Below, one piece after another: positions 52,563 to 62,910 of a DNA stretch of 64,000 bases (positions within the stretch are counted from its first letter, which is position 1; each line of letters opens with the position of its first letter). A program made the position numbers and the translations under genes. Under the pieces are notes generated by a model, which worked only from the letters and a program-made list of their open reading frames with translations, did no database searches and was not told the DNA's origin. This DNA is from Peribacillus deserti. Lineage in GTDB: Bacteria > Bacillota > Bacilli > Bacillales > DSM-1321. The stretch is from NCBI RefSeq assembly GCF_016909175.1, contig NZ_JAFBFI010000007.1, forward strand, positions 62,001-126,000. The letters are read 5' to 3'.

Positions 52563-55500
52563 TTAATTCGGTACAGTTAGCTTCAATAGCTCCTGTAAGC
52601 AATCTTCATAAGCTGAAGCATTTCCGGTGTCATCTAGAGCATTCTTGTATCCGTTATAAATATCTTCAACTTCCCTTATCAGCTTCTGCTTTAATTCATC
52701 CTGCGTTTGCACATATTTCTGCCCGTAATAATCGAAAAGCCTGCTGCCATGTTTCAATATATATTCAGATGCAGGTTGGTCAAGGGAATCACGAAGAGCG
52801 CTGTTCATTTTTGTTTTCTCGTTCTTTTCAAAAAAGCTCTTAGGGTTCTTAAAATAAGATAGTTCTCTTTTAAAGCTCCCTTCATTCAGTCCTTCAAATG
52901 CAGGTTTAAATTCTAAGACATCAAACGATGAAGGACTAAAAGCAGCTGCTTCTACCGCCTGCCGGTTTTCTTTTATTCGGGATATCCAATTGCTATATTT
53001 CTCATTCAGCAGTTTATTAATATAATTTTCTGTCCGCAATGATGTTGCCCGCATCTCCTGCGAGAAGTCAAAGCCCAACGAAAGCAGCAAGCTTTTAAGA
53101 GCCATGTTCAATGCCTGTTTCATGTCTCTTCCATCGTCCTTTAAGGCTGCGGGATTAAACGATTCTTTAAAAAAGTCATTAAAGCGAAGAAATACTCTTT
53201 GTTTACTATAGTAGGCAAGCTCTTCTATTTCCTTTTTTATTCTGGATAAATCCATCTTCCCGGTTTCTTTATTTATGAAGGCCTTCAAATCGTTAAGCTC
53301 GCTGGCCAGCTGTATTTTCTGGTTTTGCTTACTTTCTTGATCAAGCTTGGAAGCTGATATTACCTCTCTAAGCATTTTTTCGGCCCTGGCTAATAAGCTC
53401 AGGGATGCGGAAATGACCATTTCTGTTAAATCGTTTTCTAAAAAGTCATCAAAGACAGACTCAAAATCCCTAAGTCCGCTATTAGAAAGAAAATGTCCCT
53501 GTAATACAGGCTGACCCAGTTTTTCGTCGAGAGCTGCTTTACTGGAAATAGGATAAATCTTAGGTGACCGGATTTGAAAATTCGCTAGCTGCTCCTTCAT
53601 ATATTCCATTACTTCAGTAAGTTCTTTTTGAGATGAAGCAAGATCCACAGCGTTTACGATAAAGAACATTTTGTCCATAGAAAACGAATCTTTAACTCTT
53701 CCCAGCTGAATTAAAAATTCCCGGTCTGCCTTAGAAAATGGGTGGTTATAGTAAGTGACGAATAACACGGCATCTGAATTCTTTATATATTCAAACGCAG
53801 TCCCTGTATGTCTTGCATTAATGGAATCTGCTCCTGGTGTATCCACAAGGATAATCCCTTTTCTGGTTATCTCACAATCGTAATAAAGCTCTATTGTGTC
53901 CACTAGACAAGATTTTTGTTCAGAGGCGGCAAATTCCCTAAACTCATGTATATTCACTACAATTTCAGTTCCCAGCTGATTTTTAAACTGCGGCAGCCCT
54001 TCATGAAATGCCCTTATGAAAGAAAGCTGTGCATTTTGCATTCCATTCCCCACGGATTTCCCTAAAAGTCTGGATGCATGCTGATACGCTTCCTCCAGAG
54101 AAACAGCTGTAACATTAAATGCGGAAAGGGCCATTGCCATGTCTTCCAAAAGCATCTTTTCTGTCTTTAGCTTGACTCGTGCCGTAGCATGAGGGTTAGC
54201 ATCATCTGGTGGACAGATCTTATTTATAGCGGCTGTCGTTGGATTGGGTGATACAGGAAGTACCCTTTCTCCCAGGATGGCATTGGCAAATGAAGATTTA
54301 CCTGCACTGAAAGCCCCGAAAAGTGCAATGGTGAATGTTTGATTCTCAAGCCGTTCGGCACTAGCTTCCATATCTTCGGACAGATAGCGGAATCCTTTTA
54401 TATTCTTCAGAATGGAAGAGGCATCTGCAAGATTTTCGGCCAAATCTTTCATTCTGGCTTTGCCGTGCTCCCTAGCACTTCTATTTTCTTTCTGAATCAA
54501 TATTTTTTCAGTTACTGGCTTTTCAACTGACATAGAAGTTTCCTTCTCTAGTTCATCACCAACGATGACATGATAATCATTTTCCTCCCCGTCCCATTTC
54601 CGAAGCAGACGATTGAGGATTTCCTTAGGCAATGCCTTGTCTTTCGCTTCTAAAATCCTGTTTAACTCTGACTTTTTCTGCTGGAGAAACTTCTCAGACG
54701 CTTCTACTTTTTGAAACGCCTCAGTAAAAGCATTTACACTTGCCATTTCCCCGCTTTTCTCAGTCAGCAGTCTATTCTGCTGCTTCACAAGTGCAGATTT
54801 AAATTGTTCCAGGAATTCTAAAGCATTCTTTTTCGTAATCCTCCTAAGCACATCAGCTAATTCATTGGTAAAACTTAGAACATATTCACCGGTTATACTT
54901 ACTTGTGGTTTAACAATATCCGAAATCATGTGATCCGAGAGCTCCAGAGAAATCCCCTGTACCTCAGCCTCTAAATCCTCATCGGATAGACCGCTTTCAT
55001 TAAGCATTAAAATAGAGAGTTCTTTTATATGACGTTCAAGCTGTGTCTCGAGCTTCTCATCCAGTTCCTGTTTTAACCTATTGAACCGGCCTGCACGCTC
55101 TTGCTCCGTTTTCCCTTTTGAAAACAGCAGTCCAACCTTAAAATCACGTTTAGTTGATTCCAGATATTCTTTTGCCAGCTCCCTTGTTTCTGCCGGCATT
55201 AAATAAGCATTTTTTAGGATCATTTCTAATTTTGATTTGAACTTTTCAATTAGAGATTCAGGATAAAGAAGGATCTCCCGTTTTTCAATCTCAAGAGCCT
55301 CCAATTTAGCCAGCATTTCCTGTTTGGCTTTCTCGTTGTAACCTTCTATTAGACTGTAAAATATAGTATTTTCTTCTTTTACACGGCTTTCCTGCCATTT
55401 CAGGTGCTCATGTATAATCTGAATAGCGGAATGATAAGCAGATTCTATAAACACACTTCTATCCTGCTTTGAAAAAACAGAAATCAATTCACTGATCTGC

Positions 55501-56249
55501 GCAAAATCATTATGCGGGAGGTCAGGGTATCGAACAGATGTGTAATAGATCGCCTCCGGTTTTACTTCCCAATTAAGAAAGCCTTCTTCAACAGATTCTT
55601 TAAATTGGCTAAACTTTAGCTCTGTTTCATCGTGTTTATCAATTTGGTTTATGATTAGATACAGTTTTTTATTCGCAGAAAGAAGCTCTTTTGTAAATAG
55701 GAAATTCACTTCTGACTGTACATGATTATAATCCATAACGTAGAAGACGATATCAGCCAGATGCAGGGCGTCCTCTGTAGCGATTCGGTGGGCATCATCA
55801 GCAGAATCGATACCAGGTGTATCCATTACCGCGCAATTATTCTCCAGCGGAAAGCGCTTAGTGCTTATTTCAATCGAGGAGATGCTGTCTCCGTTTTTAC
55901 AAAAGCTTTTTACCTGTTCATAATCGTAAGGAGCAGGATATAGATAGGGTTTCCCTTCGTGAAAATAAACTTTTGCGTACTCTTCTCCCTTTTTAACTTT
56001 TACGATATTTGCACTGGTAGGAATTGGACTAGAAGGGAGCATGTCATGTCCAAGCAAGGAATTAATCATGCTGGACTTTCCTGCAGAAAAGTGCCCGCAA
56101 AAAGCGATTAATTTCTCGTCCTGCCTTACCTTTTGGATTAGCCCTTTTATTTTATTTGCGTGCAATTCATCTTTTGCAGCCGATATGTGCAGATACAATT
56201 CAGCTAACGACTCAAGAAGTCCATGTTGATCTGTAATAGTATGGTTCAT
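52563..56249 (-). CDS. dynA: Double bacterial dynamin
   Basis: A 1228-residue fusion of two dynamin-like GTPases, as in B. subtilis DynA (YpbR, 1193). Domain 1: P-loop GHFSAGKSSM (~52), DTPGIDSADD (~142), NQID (~200). Domain 2: P-loop GAFSAGKSSF (~640), DTPGADSINA (~805), NAVD. Each is followed by a long helical stalk region with hydrophobic tips likely to insert into membrane. DynA fuses and protects membranes, for example against phage or pore damage. No membrane helix is obvious. Confidence 0.95.
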   Translation of the reverse strand: MNHTITDQHGLLESLAELYLHISAAKDELHANKIKGLIQKVRQDEKLIAFCGHFSAGKSSMINSLLGHDMLPSSPIPTSANIVKVKKGEEYAKVYFHEGKPYLYPAPYDYEQVKSFCKNGDSISSIEISTKRFPLENNCAVMDTPGIDSADDAHRIATEDALHLADIVFYVMDYNHVQSEVNFLFTKELLSANKKLYLIINQIDKHDETELKFSQFKESVEEGFLNWEVKPEAIYYTSVRYPDLPHNDFAQISELISVFSKQDRSVFIESAYHSAIQIIHEHLKWQESRVKEENTIFYSLIEGYNEKAKQEMLAKLEALEIEKREILLYPESLIEKFKSKLEMILKNAYLMPAETRELAKEYLESTKRDFKVGLLFSKGKTEQERAGRFNRLKQELDEKLETQLERHIKELSILMLNESGLSDEDLEAEVQGISLELSDHMISDIVKPQVSITGEYVLSFTNELADVLRRITKKNALEFLEQFKSALVKQQNRLLTEKSGEMASVNAFTEAFQKVEASEKFLQQKKSELNRILEAKDKALPKEILNRLLRKWDGEENDYHVIVGDELEKETSMSVEKPVTEKILIQKENRSAREHGKARMKDLAENLADASSILKNIKGFRYLSEDMEASAERLENQTFTIALFGAFSAGKSSFANAILGERVLPVSPNPTTAAINKICPPDDANPHATARVKLKTEKMLLEDMAMALSAFNVTAVSLEEAYQHASRLLGKSVGNGMQNAQLSFIRAFHEGLPQFKNQLGTEIVVNIHEFREFAASEQKSCLVDTIELYYDCEITRKGIILVDTPGADSINARHTGTAFEYIKNSDAVLFVTYYNHPFSKADREFLIQLGRVKDSFSMDKMFFIVNAVDLASSQKELTEVMEYMKEQLANFQIRSPKIYPISSKAALDEKLGQPVLQGHFLSNSGLRDFESVFDDFLENDLTEMVISASLSLLARAEKMLREVISASKLDQESKQNQKIQLASELNDLKAFINKETGKMDLSRIKKEIEELAYYSKQRVFLRFNDFFKESFNPAALKDDGRDMKQALNMALKSLLLSLGFDFSQEMRATSLRTENYINKLLNEKYSNWISRIKENRQAVEAAAFSPSSFDVLEFKPAFEGLNEGSFKRELSYFKNPKSFFEKNEKTKMNSALRDSLDQPASEYILKHGSRLFDYYGQKYVQTQDELKQKLIREVEDIYNGYKNALDDTGNASAYEDCLQELLKLTVPN

Positions 56250-56350
56250 AGATAGTTCCCCTTGTCAGCTTGGCTTTCAAACAACTCAGTATTATTTTAA
56301 TCGATAATTATGAAAAAGGGAGTAATTATATCGTTTTTTGCAAAATAAAA

Positions 56351-56372
56351 AACCAGGCAATTTTTCACCTGG
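56351..56372 (-). terminator. Terminator of 52-residue membrane protein gene
   Basis: CCAGG and CCTGG arms around a 10-base loop followed by TTTTTTATTTT on the - strand; it overlaps the stop codon. Confidence 0.7.
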
Positions 56373-56523
56373 CTGAATGGGCGGCTATAAAAGCCCCTTT
56401 GTTATTTTCAGTTGTAATAGATTGAGTCTCTCTTGGATGAAAGGGTTTCTGGATCCTATTTAAAACATATTTCATCACAAGTGAATATGTACATATAGTG
56501 GCAATTACAAACAACCAGATCAT
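56365..56523 (-). CDS. 52-residue membrane protein, probably Fur-regulated
   Basis: Encodes MIWLFVIATICTYSLVMKYV followed by a basic segment (LNRIQKPFHPRE) and a polar tail; one membrane helix at ~2-21. GAGGTG lies 8 bp before ATG, a TTGAAA-17-TAAACT promoter sits upstream, and a terminator overlaps the stop. Fur-like boxes cover the promoter. The gene is too short for family recognition. It is set between dynA and bpsB. Iron-stress expression is inferred; function unknown. Confidence 0.6.
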   Translation of the reverse strand: MIWLFVIATICTYSLVMKYVLNRIQKPFHPRETQSITTENNKGAFIAAHSAR

Positions 56524-56567
56524 CTAGTCAGCACCTCACATCTAAATTGAATGATTATCTGTCTTAT

Positions 56568-56621
56568 TGAGAATAATTTTCAAACTCAATTAGAGTTTAA
56601 CACGAACGATAATCATTTTCA
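56568..56621 (-). promoter_or_regulatory. Two Fur-like boxes
   Basis: TGAGAATAATTTTCA (56568-56582) and CGATAATCATTTTCA (56607-56621) each match the 7-1-7 Fur consensus TGATAATNATTATCA at 13 of 15 positions. A further GATTATC half-site lies at 56553. The second box overlaps the -35 element. PerR or Zur boxes are related, so the exact regulator is not certain. Confidence 0.55.
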
Positions 56622-56622
56622 A
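56594..56622 (-). promoter_or_regulatory. Sigma-A promoter of 52-residue protein gene
   Basis: On the - strand TTGAAA (complement of 56617-56622), 17-bp spacer, TAAACT (complement of 56594-56599). Confidence 0.5.
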
Positions 56623-56635
56623 TGCTGATTTCTGA

Positions 56636-57202
56636 TTATTTCATATTTTTAGGGATTGTACTCTCCTTTGTCATAAAAACATGTTGATAATCAGTCAATT
56701 TATGAAGTGCTTCCTCTTCAGCAGGTATCCGTTTATACATCATAAAAATATTAAGAATCGTAAAAATGACTGCCGTAAAGTACGCATTAAACAGCAGCGG
56801 AATGACGGCAAGCTCTAATGCGACGATAATATAGTTTGGATGTTTTACATATTTATAAGGCCCTTTCTTCACCACATTCGCATGAGGAACAACCATAATC
56901 TTAGTATTCCAAAACCTTCCCAGTGAGGTTAATGCCCACATTCTCCCAGCCTGCAATATAAGGAATGCGATGAGTAATGGGCGCCAGTATTCACTTAGAC
57001 CAGATTGTATATAAGTTACTTCAATGATCAAGGATAGGAAAAAGGAACAGTGCATGGCAACCATCCAAGGGTAGTGTGAAGCTCCAAATTCAATCCCGCC
57101 CTGCTGCTTCATCCAGATTTCATTTCGTTTTGCAATTAGAAGCTCGCCAAGTCTCTGTAAGATTAAGAATATAATAAATACTCCAAAGATCATCATTTCC
57201 AC
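56636..57202 (-). CDS. bpsB: Isoprenylcysteine methyltransferase-family O-methyltransferase BpsB
   Basis: A 188-residue integral membrane methyltransferase of the ICMT family with about five helices and the C-terminal SAM motif GPYKYVKHPNYIIVALEL (~119-136). In B. subtilis, BpsB (YpbQ) O-methylates the alkylpyrones made by BpsA. Its start overlaps the bpsA stop by 10 bp, so the two are coupled. Confidence 0.92.
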   Translation of the reverse strand: MEMMIFGVFIIFLILQRLGELLIAKRNEIWMKQQGGIEFGASHYPWMVAMHCSFFLSLIIEVTYIQSGLSEYWRPLLIAFLILQAGRMWALTSLGRFWNTKIMVVPHANVVKKGPYKYVKHPNYIIVALELAVIPLLFNAYFTAVIFTILNIFMMYKRIPAEEEALHKLTDYQHVFMTKESTIPKNMK

Positions 57203-58281
57203 CTCATCAGTAAAAGCTCTGAGGAAAAACCAGGCCCAAGTGCAGCTGCAAGACCAGTGTCTCCCTTCTCTGCATTCCCCTCCATAAACCTTTTCAGCAC
57301 ATAAAGAATCGTTGCAGAAGACATGTTTCCATGTTCTTTCAGGACCTCCAGAGAAAGTTTGGTTTTTTCTTCAGAAAAGCCAAGCGCTTCCTCATAAGCC
57401 TCGATTACCTTTTTACCTCCAGGATGAGCGATAAAGTGATTGATATCACGTAGCGAATACCCGGCAGTTTCTAAAAACTCATCTACATTCGGCTTCAGCC
57501 ATTGCTCGATTAAAGACGGGATATCTTTTGAGAAAATAACAAATAACCCCTCATTTTTTACATCCCAGCCCATCACGTCCAATGATTCTTTAAGCAATGT
57601 AGACTGTACTGCTTGAATTTCGGGAAAAGCCTCCAGTCTGCTTTCCTTCAATAAGCTGGATTCCTCTCCGGAAACGAGGGCACAGGCTACACCGTCAGCA
57701 AAAATAGACGACCCGATTAAATTGCTTTTGGAAAGATCATCTTTTTGGAAGGTTAGACTGCAAAACTCAATTGATAATACCAGCACATTAGCCTGTGGAT
57801 AAGCTTTACAATAATCAAAAGCTCTAGATAGGCCAGCTGCTCCGCCTGCACACCCAAGCCCCCAGACAGGAATTCTTTTAGTATGAGAACCAAATGGCAG
57901 GATATTCATAATTCTTGCATCAATGGTTGGTGTTGCAAGGCCTGTGCTGGAAATCAATATGATGGCATCAATTTCTTCTTCGTTGATTTTCCTATTCAGG
58001 AAAGCCGTATTATGTAGGCAGGCTTGAATGGCTTCAGATCCATAGCGGACAGCCTGCTCTATATATTTGTCATTTTTCTCCTTAAATGAATGCTGCTTAC
58101 GAAACCAATCCAAGTCACAGGCAAAATGCCTTTTCTCGATCTGCCCATTTACAAACACCTTTAACAATCTGTCAATATCCCTAAAAGACGATCCAAACAT
58201 CTCCCGTGCAAATTCCATAATAGTAGATTGATTAATCTCGTAAGGCAGCTGAATATCAGAAACTGATAGAATATTGGCCAT
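57193..58281 (-). CDS. bpsA: Type III polyketide synthase BpsA
   Basis: A 362-residue chalcone-synthase-like enzyme that extends long-chain acyl-CoA with malonyl-CoA to alkylpyrones. The catalytic triad is visible: Cys in VWGLGCAGGAAGL (~143), His in FIAHPGGKKVIE (~293) and Asn in EHGNMSSAT (~326). Start ATG has AAAGGTGAT upstream; the open frame extends 32 codons further without a site. Products probably reach the membrane and are methylated by BpsB. Confidence 0.94.
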   Translation of the reverse strand: MANILSVSDIQLPYEINQSTIMEFAREMFGSSFRDIDRLLKVFVNGQIEKRHFACDLDWFRKQHSFKEKNDKYIEQAVRYGSEAIQACLHNTAFLNRKINEEEIDAIILISSTGLATPTIDARIMNILPFGSHTKRIPVWGLGCAGGAAGLSRAFDYCKAYPQANVLVLSIEFCSLTFQKDDLSKSNLIGSSIFADGVACALVSGEESSLLKESRLEAFPEIQAVQSTLLKESLDVMGWDVKNEGLFVIFSKDIPSLIEQWLKPNVDEFLETAGYSLRDINHFIAHPGGKKVIEAYEEALGFSEEKTKLSLEVLKEHGNMSSATILYVLKRFMEGNAEKGDTGLAAALGPGFSSELLLMRWK

Positions 58282-58361
58282 AGTATCACCTTTCTTAGTC
58301 CATCGTATGTAATTTGTCCATATTACTACGTAAGTATGCCGCCCCCAGGAGGTTAAAATAA

Positions 58362-58410
58362 ATAAGGGGTAAATCATCGGCGTTTTCCGCCTTATGATCT
58401 ACCCCTTATC
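58362..58410 (-). terminator. Terminator of SDR gene
   Basis: Long interrupted stem AAGGGGTA.ATCAT..GGCG with CGCC..ATGAT.TACCCCTT followed by TTATTTATTTT on the - strand. Confidence 0.8.
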
Positions 58411-58418
58411 CTTATTAC

Positions 58419-59192
58419 TTAAAACCCTTGAATCGTCATTCCACCATCGACAAACAAGGTTTGGCCGGTTATGTAATTTGAAGCATCGGATGCCAGAAAT
58501 ACTGCCGGGCCAACCAGCTCCTCAAGCTCTCCAATTCTATTTAATGGTGTTACTTGTAAGATCTCCTGCACGTACTCCTGATCTTGAAGAAGTTTTTCTG
58601 TTAATGGTGTTTTAAAATACCAAGGTCCCAGGCTGTTTACACGGATATTATGCTTTCCCCACTCAAATGCAAGAACCTTTGTCATTTGTATCATTGCAGC
58701 TTTGGTTGCAGCATAAACAACTCCGGTTCGTAAGGCGACATGCCCAGCCACAGAAGAGACAGAAATGATTGAACCGCCCTGCTCAGCATTCACCATGTAT
58801 TGTCCGATTTCCCTCGACATCATAAACGCGGACTTTAAGTTTGTATCCATGATGGTTTTCCATTCATCTTCTGTAACGTCCAGCGCTCTTGATCTGATAT
58901 TCATACCTGCATTATTTACTAAGATGTCAATCTTCTGCTCTTCCTGATGGACCATGGCCGCCGCCCTTTTTATCTGTTCTGCATCCGTAAGATCGGTAAC
59001 AATAGGCAGAGCTCTCTGTCCCAGGCTCTCAATCATTTCAGCTGTTTCCTCTATATCTGTTTTTGTTCTGGCCAGCAGAGCTACATTAGCCCCTGCTTCC
59101 GCAAAGCCAATCGCAATCGCTCTTCCTATTCCACGTCCTGCTCCTGTAACAACAGCCGTTTTTCCGTCCAGTTTAAAAGATGGCAAATACAT
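58419..59192 (-). CDS. Short-chain dehydrogenase/reductase (gluconate 5-dehydrogenase-like)
   Basis: A 257-residue classical SDR with cofactor motif TGAGRGIGRA (~16), NNAG (~92), and the catalytic Ser (SVSSVAGHV), Tyr and Lys in VVYAATKAAM. The C-terminus FLASDASNYITGQTLFVDGG is typical of Gno/KduD-like NAD(P)-dependent alcohol dehydrogenases. Start is ATG with GGGG 8 bp upstream; another ATG is two codons earlier. Substrate unknown. It stands alone. Confidence 0.85.
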   Translation of the reverse strand: MYLPSFKLDGKTAVVTGAGRGIGRAIAIGFAEAGANVALLARTKTDIEETAEMIESLGQRALPIVTDLTDAEQIKRAAAMVHQEEQKIDILVNNAGMNIRSRALDVTEDEWKTIMDTNLKSAFMMSREIGQYMVNAEQGGSIISVSSVAGHVALRTGVVYAATKAAMIQMTKVLAFEWGKHNIRVNSLGPWYFKTPLTEKLLQDQEYVQEILQVTPLNRIGELEELVGPAVFLASDASNYITGQTLFVDGGMTIQGF

Positions 59193-59321
59193 TTTCATGA
59201 CCCCTTTTTTAAAAAATTTCCTATTTAAACCATACGACATAATATAGAATTAATCAAAAGAGCCGTCTCTGAAATGGACCGTATAGTAAATTTTCAGGAT
59301 CTCCCCTAAAACATGAAAGAA

Positions 59322-59344
59322 CCCATGAAAAATGCTTTCATGGG
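59322..59344 (-). terminator. Possible terminator of zinc-ribbon ORF
   Basis: CCCATGAAA (59322-59330) and TTTCATGGG (59336-59344) followed by TTCTTT on the - strand. Confidence 0.5.
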
Positions 59345-59390
59345 AGCAATATGGAGCGAAAAGTGCGATATTATGTAACATTGCAGATAT

Positions 59391-59522
59391 CTACTCCTTA
59401 TTCACATCTTTCTGGTATTGAACCTCGATAATGATGGTTTTAAGCTCTTTATTGCCACAATTTCCGCAGACCTCAGCTTCATCAAAAATAGATTTACAAT
59501 GAACGCAATATTGCTTCTTCAA
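59391..59522 (-). CDS. Small zinc-ribbon protein, uncertain start
   Basis: The frame reads MKKQYCVHCKSIFDEAEVCG then NCGNKELKT and an acidic/basic tail, with two CxxC pairs forming a likely zinc ribbon. From TTG it is 43 residues. The open frame continues upstream for 12 codons (NTIITRKKDGKH) with protein-like composition but no ATG, GTG or TTG, so the true N-terminus may be lost or use a rare start. Conserved-looking cysteines argue for a real gene. Confidence 0.45.
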   Translation of the reverse strand: MKKQYCVHCKSIFDEAEVCGNCGNKELKTIIIEVQYQKDVNKE

Positions 59523-59748
59523 GTGCTTCCCATCTTTCTTTCGAGTAATTATAGTATTTTATTCAGCTCAGCCTGGGAAGTTGCACACGTTTAATAAATT
59601 TATATGAAAGTAAAGCAGAAAACCGTTAAAAATCTTGAATTTGGGGAATATAAATACAGACTCGGCACTCATACCGAAAACAAAATGGAATTTGCATGAA
59701 ACTTATGATACCATTTACCTTTACATAAAAATAAGGAAGTGTATACTC

Positions 59749-60114
59749 GTGATAAAAATTGAAATACCTGCTCCGGATCTTTCTATTACCAAACCAAATA
59801 AGCCTAATCCAGAACTAAGCAATATTTATGGATTTGAGGATTTCCACCGTATCCCAAGAGATAAAGGCGGAATCTTTATGTTTTATAATATAAATGATGA
59901 ACTTTTGTTCGTCGGTAAAGCCCGCAAATTAAGACAAAGAATTAAGAAACACTTTGAGGATACTGTTTCTCCAATTAAACAGCACAGAGATGAAGTATAC
60001 ACCATTGATATCTGCTATGTAGAAGAGCCAGTTGACCGTGAAATATATGAAACATACATTATTAATGAGCTTAAAGCAAAATACAATATTGATAAAGCTT
60101 TCTTTAGAATATAA
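59749..60114 (+). CDS. GIY-YIG nuclease-superfamily protein (YurQ-like)
   Basis: A 121-residue protein with a GIY-YIG core in degenerate form: GGIFMFY for GIY and LLFVGKARKLRQRIKKHF for YIG with the catalytic Arg, plus a Glu in VDREIYETYIINELKAKYN. It resembles the UvrC N-terminal domain and small Bacillus proteins such as YurQ. It may be a nuclease or a DNA-binding relative. GTG start with AAGGAAGTG upstream. Its terminator hairpin was the insertion target of the IS remnant that follows. Confidence 0.75.
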   Translation: MIKIEIPAPDLSITKPNKPNPELSNIYGFEDFHRIPRDKGGIFMFYNINDELLFVGKARKLRQRIKKHFEDTVSPIKQHRDEVYTIDICYVEEPVDREIYETYIINELKAKYNIDKAFFRI

Positions 60115-60210
60115 AAAAAAAATCAGAGCCCATGCCCTGATTCAGACTGTAGACAAACTCATGAAATTCGAGCTTGCCTGCAGTTTTTTATTTGGCCTGT
60201 TACCGAAGTC

Positions 60211-60341
60211 TGTTGATTGCAGTGAAGGGCGCTTCGCTTTTGCGGGGCGAGGATGAGCCTCCACGTTGCTAATCCTCCTGCGGGGTCTCACCTGTCTCTC
60301 TGCTCCCGCAGGAGTCACCGCACCTAACACTCCAATCAACT
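60211..60341. repeat. GC-rich dispersed element, copy 3
   Basis: About 131 bp with ends TGTTGATTG and CAATCAACT and interior CGGGGTCTCACCTGTC and CCCGCAGGAGTC segments. Same family as 25775 and 28789, here nested inside the IS remnant. Confidence 0.85.
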
Positions 60342-60417
60342 AGGTTATAAACGTTACTCTGGAACGCTCCTGAAAGCTAATTTGAATTAATACATGAAAT
60401 TGATTGGGGTGATGAAA

Positions 60418-60790
60418 ATGCTTTCCAGAAACACTCATTTCCTGAGGAAATTAGAGATAGCTGCTTTAGACCAGCTGGTTCCACAGGACCATTTAGTCCT
60501 TAAGATTTCGTCAAGGACGAGCGGACAAAACAGTTTGCTTACACCTTTCATTCGGCAATGCGATTTTTCCTGGGAACACTTGTGACACCCGGCAATACAC
60601 ACGATAGTAATATCCGGCATGCGTTGGCCAACTTTAAGGGACTTAAAAAATTGTCCATGCAGGCGATGCTTACTTTCGCTTCAATGAATTTGAAGAAAAT
60701 GGACTACTGGTCATTGAAAAGTCCAAAAATGGCCTAAAGAGCAAGGCCAGTAGAGGTCTAGCGTGCCCTTTTTTTGATAAAAAAGAATGA
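60418..60790 (+). pseudogene. IS1182-family transposase remnant
   Basis: Starts with MLSRNTHFLRKLEIAALDQL and VPQDHLVLKI, the N-terminal signature of IS1182-type DDE transposases. It then loses most of the middle. A second frame carries VTPGNTHDSNIRHALANFKG, a segment next to the catalytic core, and a third frame continues as DAYFRFNEFEENGLLVIEKS. Several deletions and frameshifts make it inactive. Confidence 0.75.
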
Positions 60791-60798
60791 TAATTTAA

Positions 60799-60835
60799 AA
60801 GGGGTTCGGAAAGTAACCATTCCGAACCCCTTTTT
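60799..60835 (+). terminator. Terminator hairpin near right end of IS remnant
   Basis: GGGGTTCGGAA (60801-60811) and TTCCGAACCCC (60820-60830) followed by TTTTT. Confidence 0.75.
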
Positions 60836-60881
60836 CGACAATCTGAATCAAAGCCCATGCTCTGATTTTTTTATTAACTTT

Positions 60882-62790
<1,909 letters not shown>

Positions 62791-62823
62791 TTATTCCTCC
62801 CCGATGTACTTCTCTTTTGAAAT

Positions 62824-62875
62824 AAAAAAGGCTTAAGTGTATTGCTTCACACGAGTGAAGCAATACACTTAAGCC
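62824..62875 (-). terminator. Riboswitch-controlled terminator of xpt-pbuX
   Basis: Perfect 21-bp arms (62830-62850 and 62855-62875, core TTAAGTGTATTGCTTCAC) followed by TTTTTTATTTC on the - strand, between aptamer and xpt. It would form when guanine binds and the aptamer is stabilised. Confidence 0.92.
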
Positions 62876-62910
62876 ATAACAAATAAGCTTCAGACAAAAA
62901 GTCCGTGATT

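Larger units (their letters stand above)
60122..60866. mobile_element. IS1182-type element remnant inserted in a terminator
   Basis: The region is flanked by two 20-bp direct hairpin copies, ATCAGAGCCCATGCCCTGAT (60122-60141) and ATCAAAGCCCATGCTCTGAT (60847-60866), 18 of 20 identical and both with loop CCAT in the same orientation. Just inside are inverted ends, TCAGACTGTAGACAAA (60142-60157) and the complement of TCAGATTGTCGAAAAA (ending 60846). The interior holds a decayed transposase and one GC-rich element. About 705 bp remain, so it is internally deleted relative to full IS1182 elements (~1.3-1.9 kb). Confidence 0.8.

Noticed and set aside
60142..60339. 65-codon frame across the third GC-rich element
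   Set aside because: Same reason; composition follows the repeat and there is no start signal.
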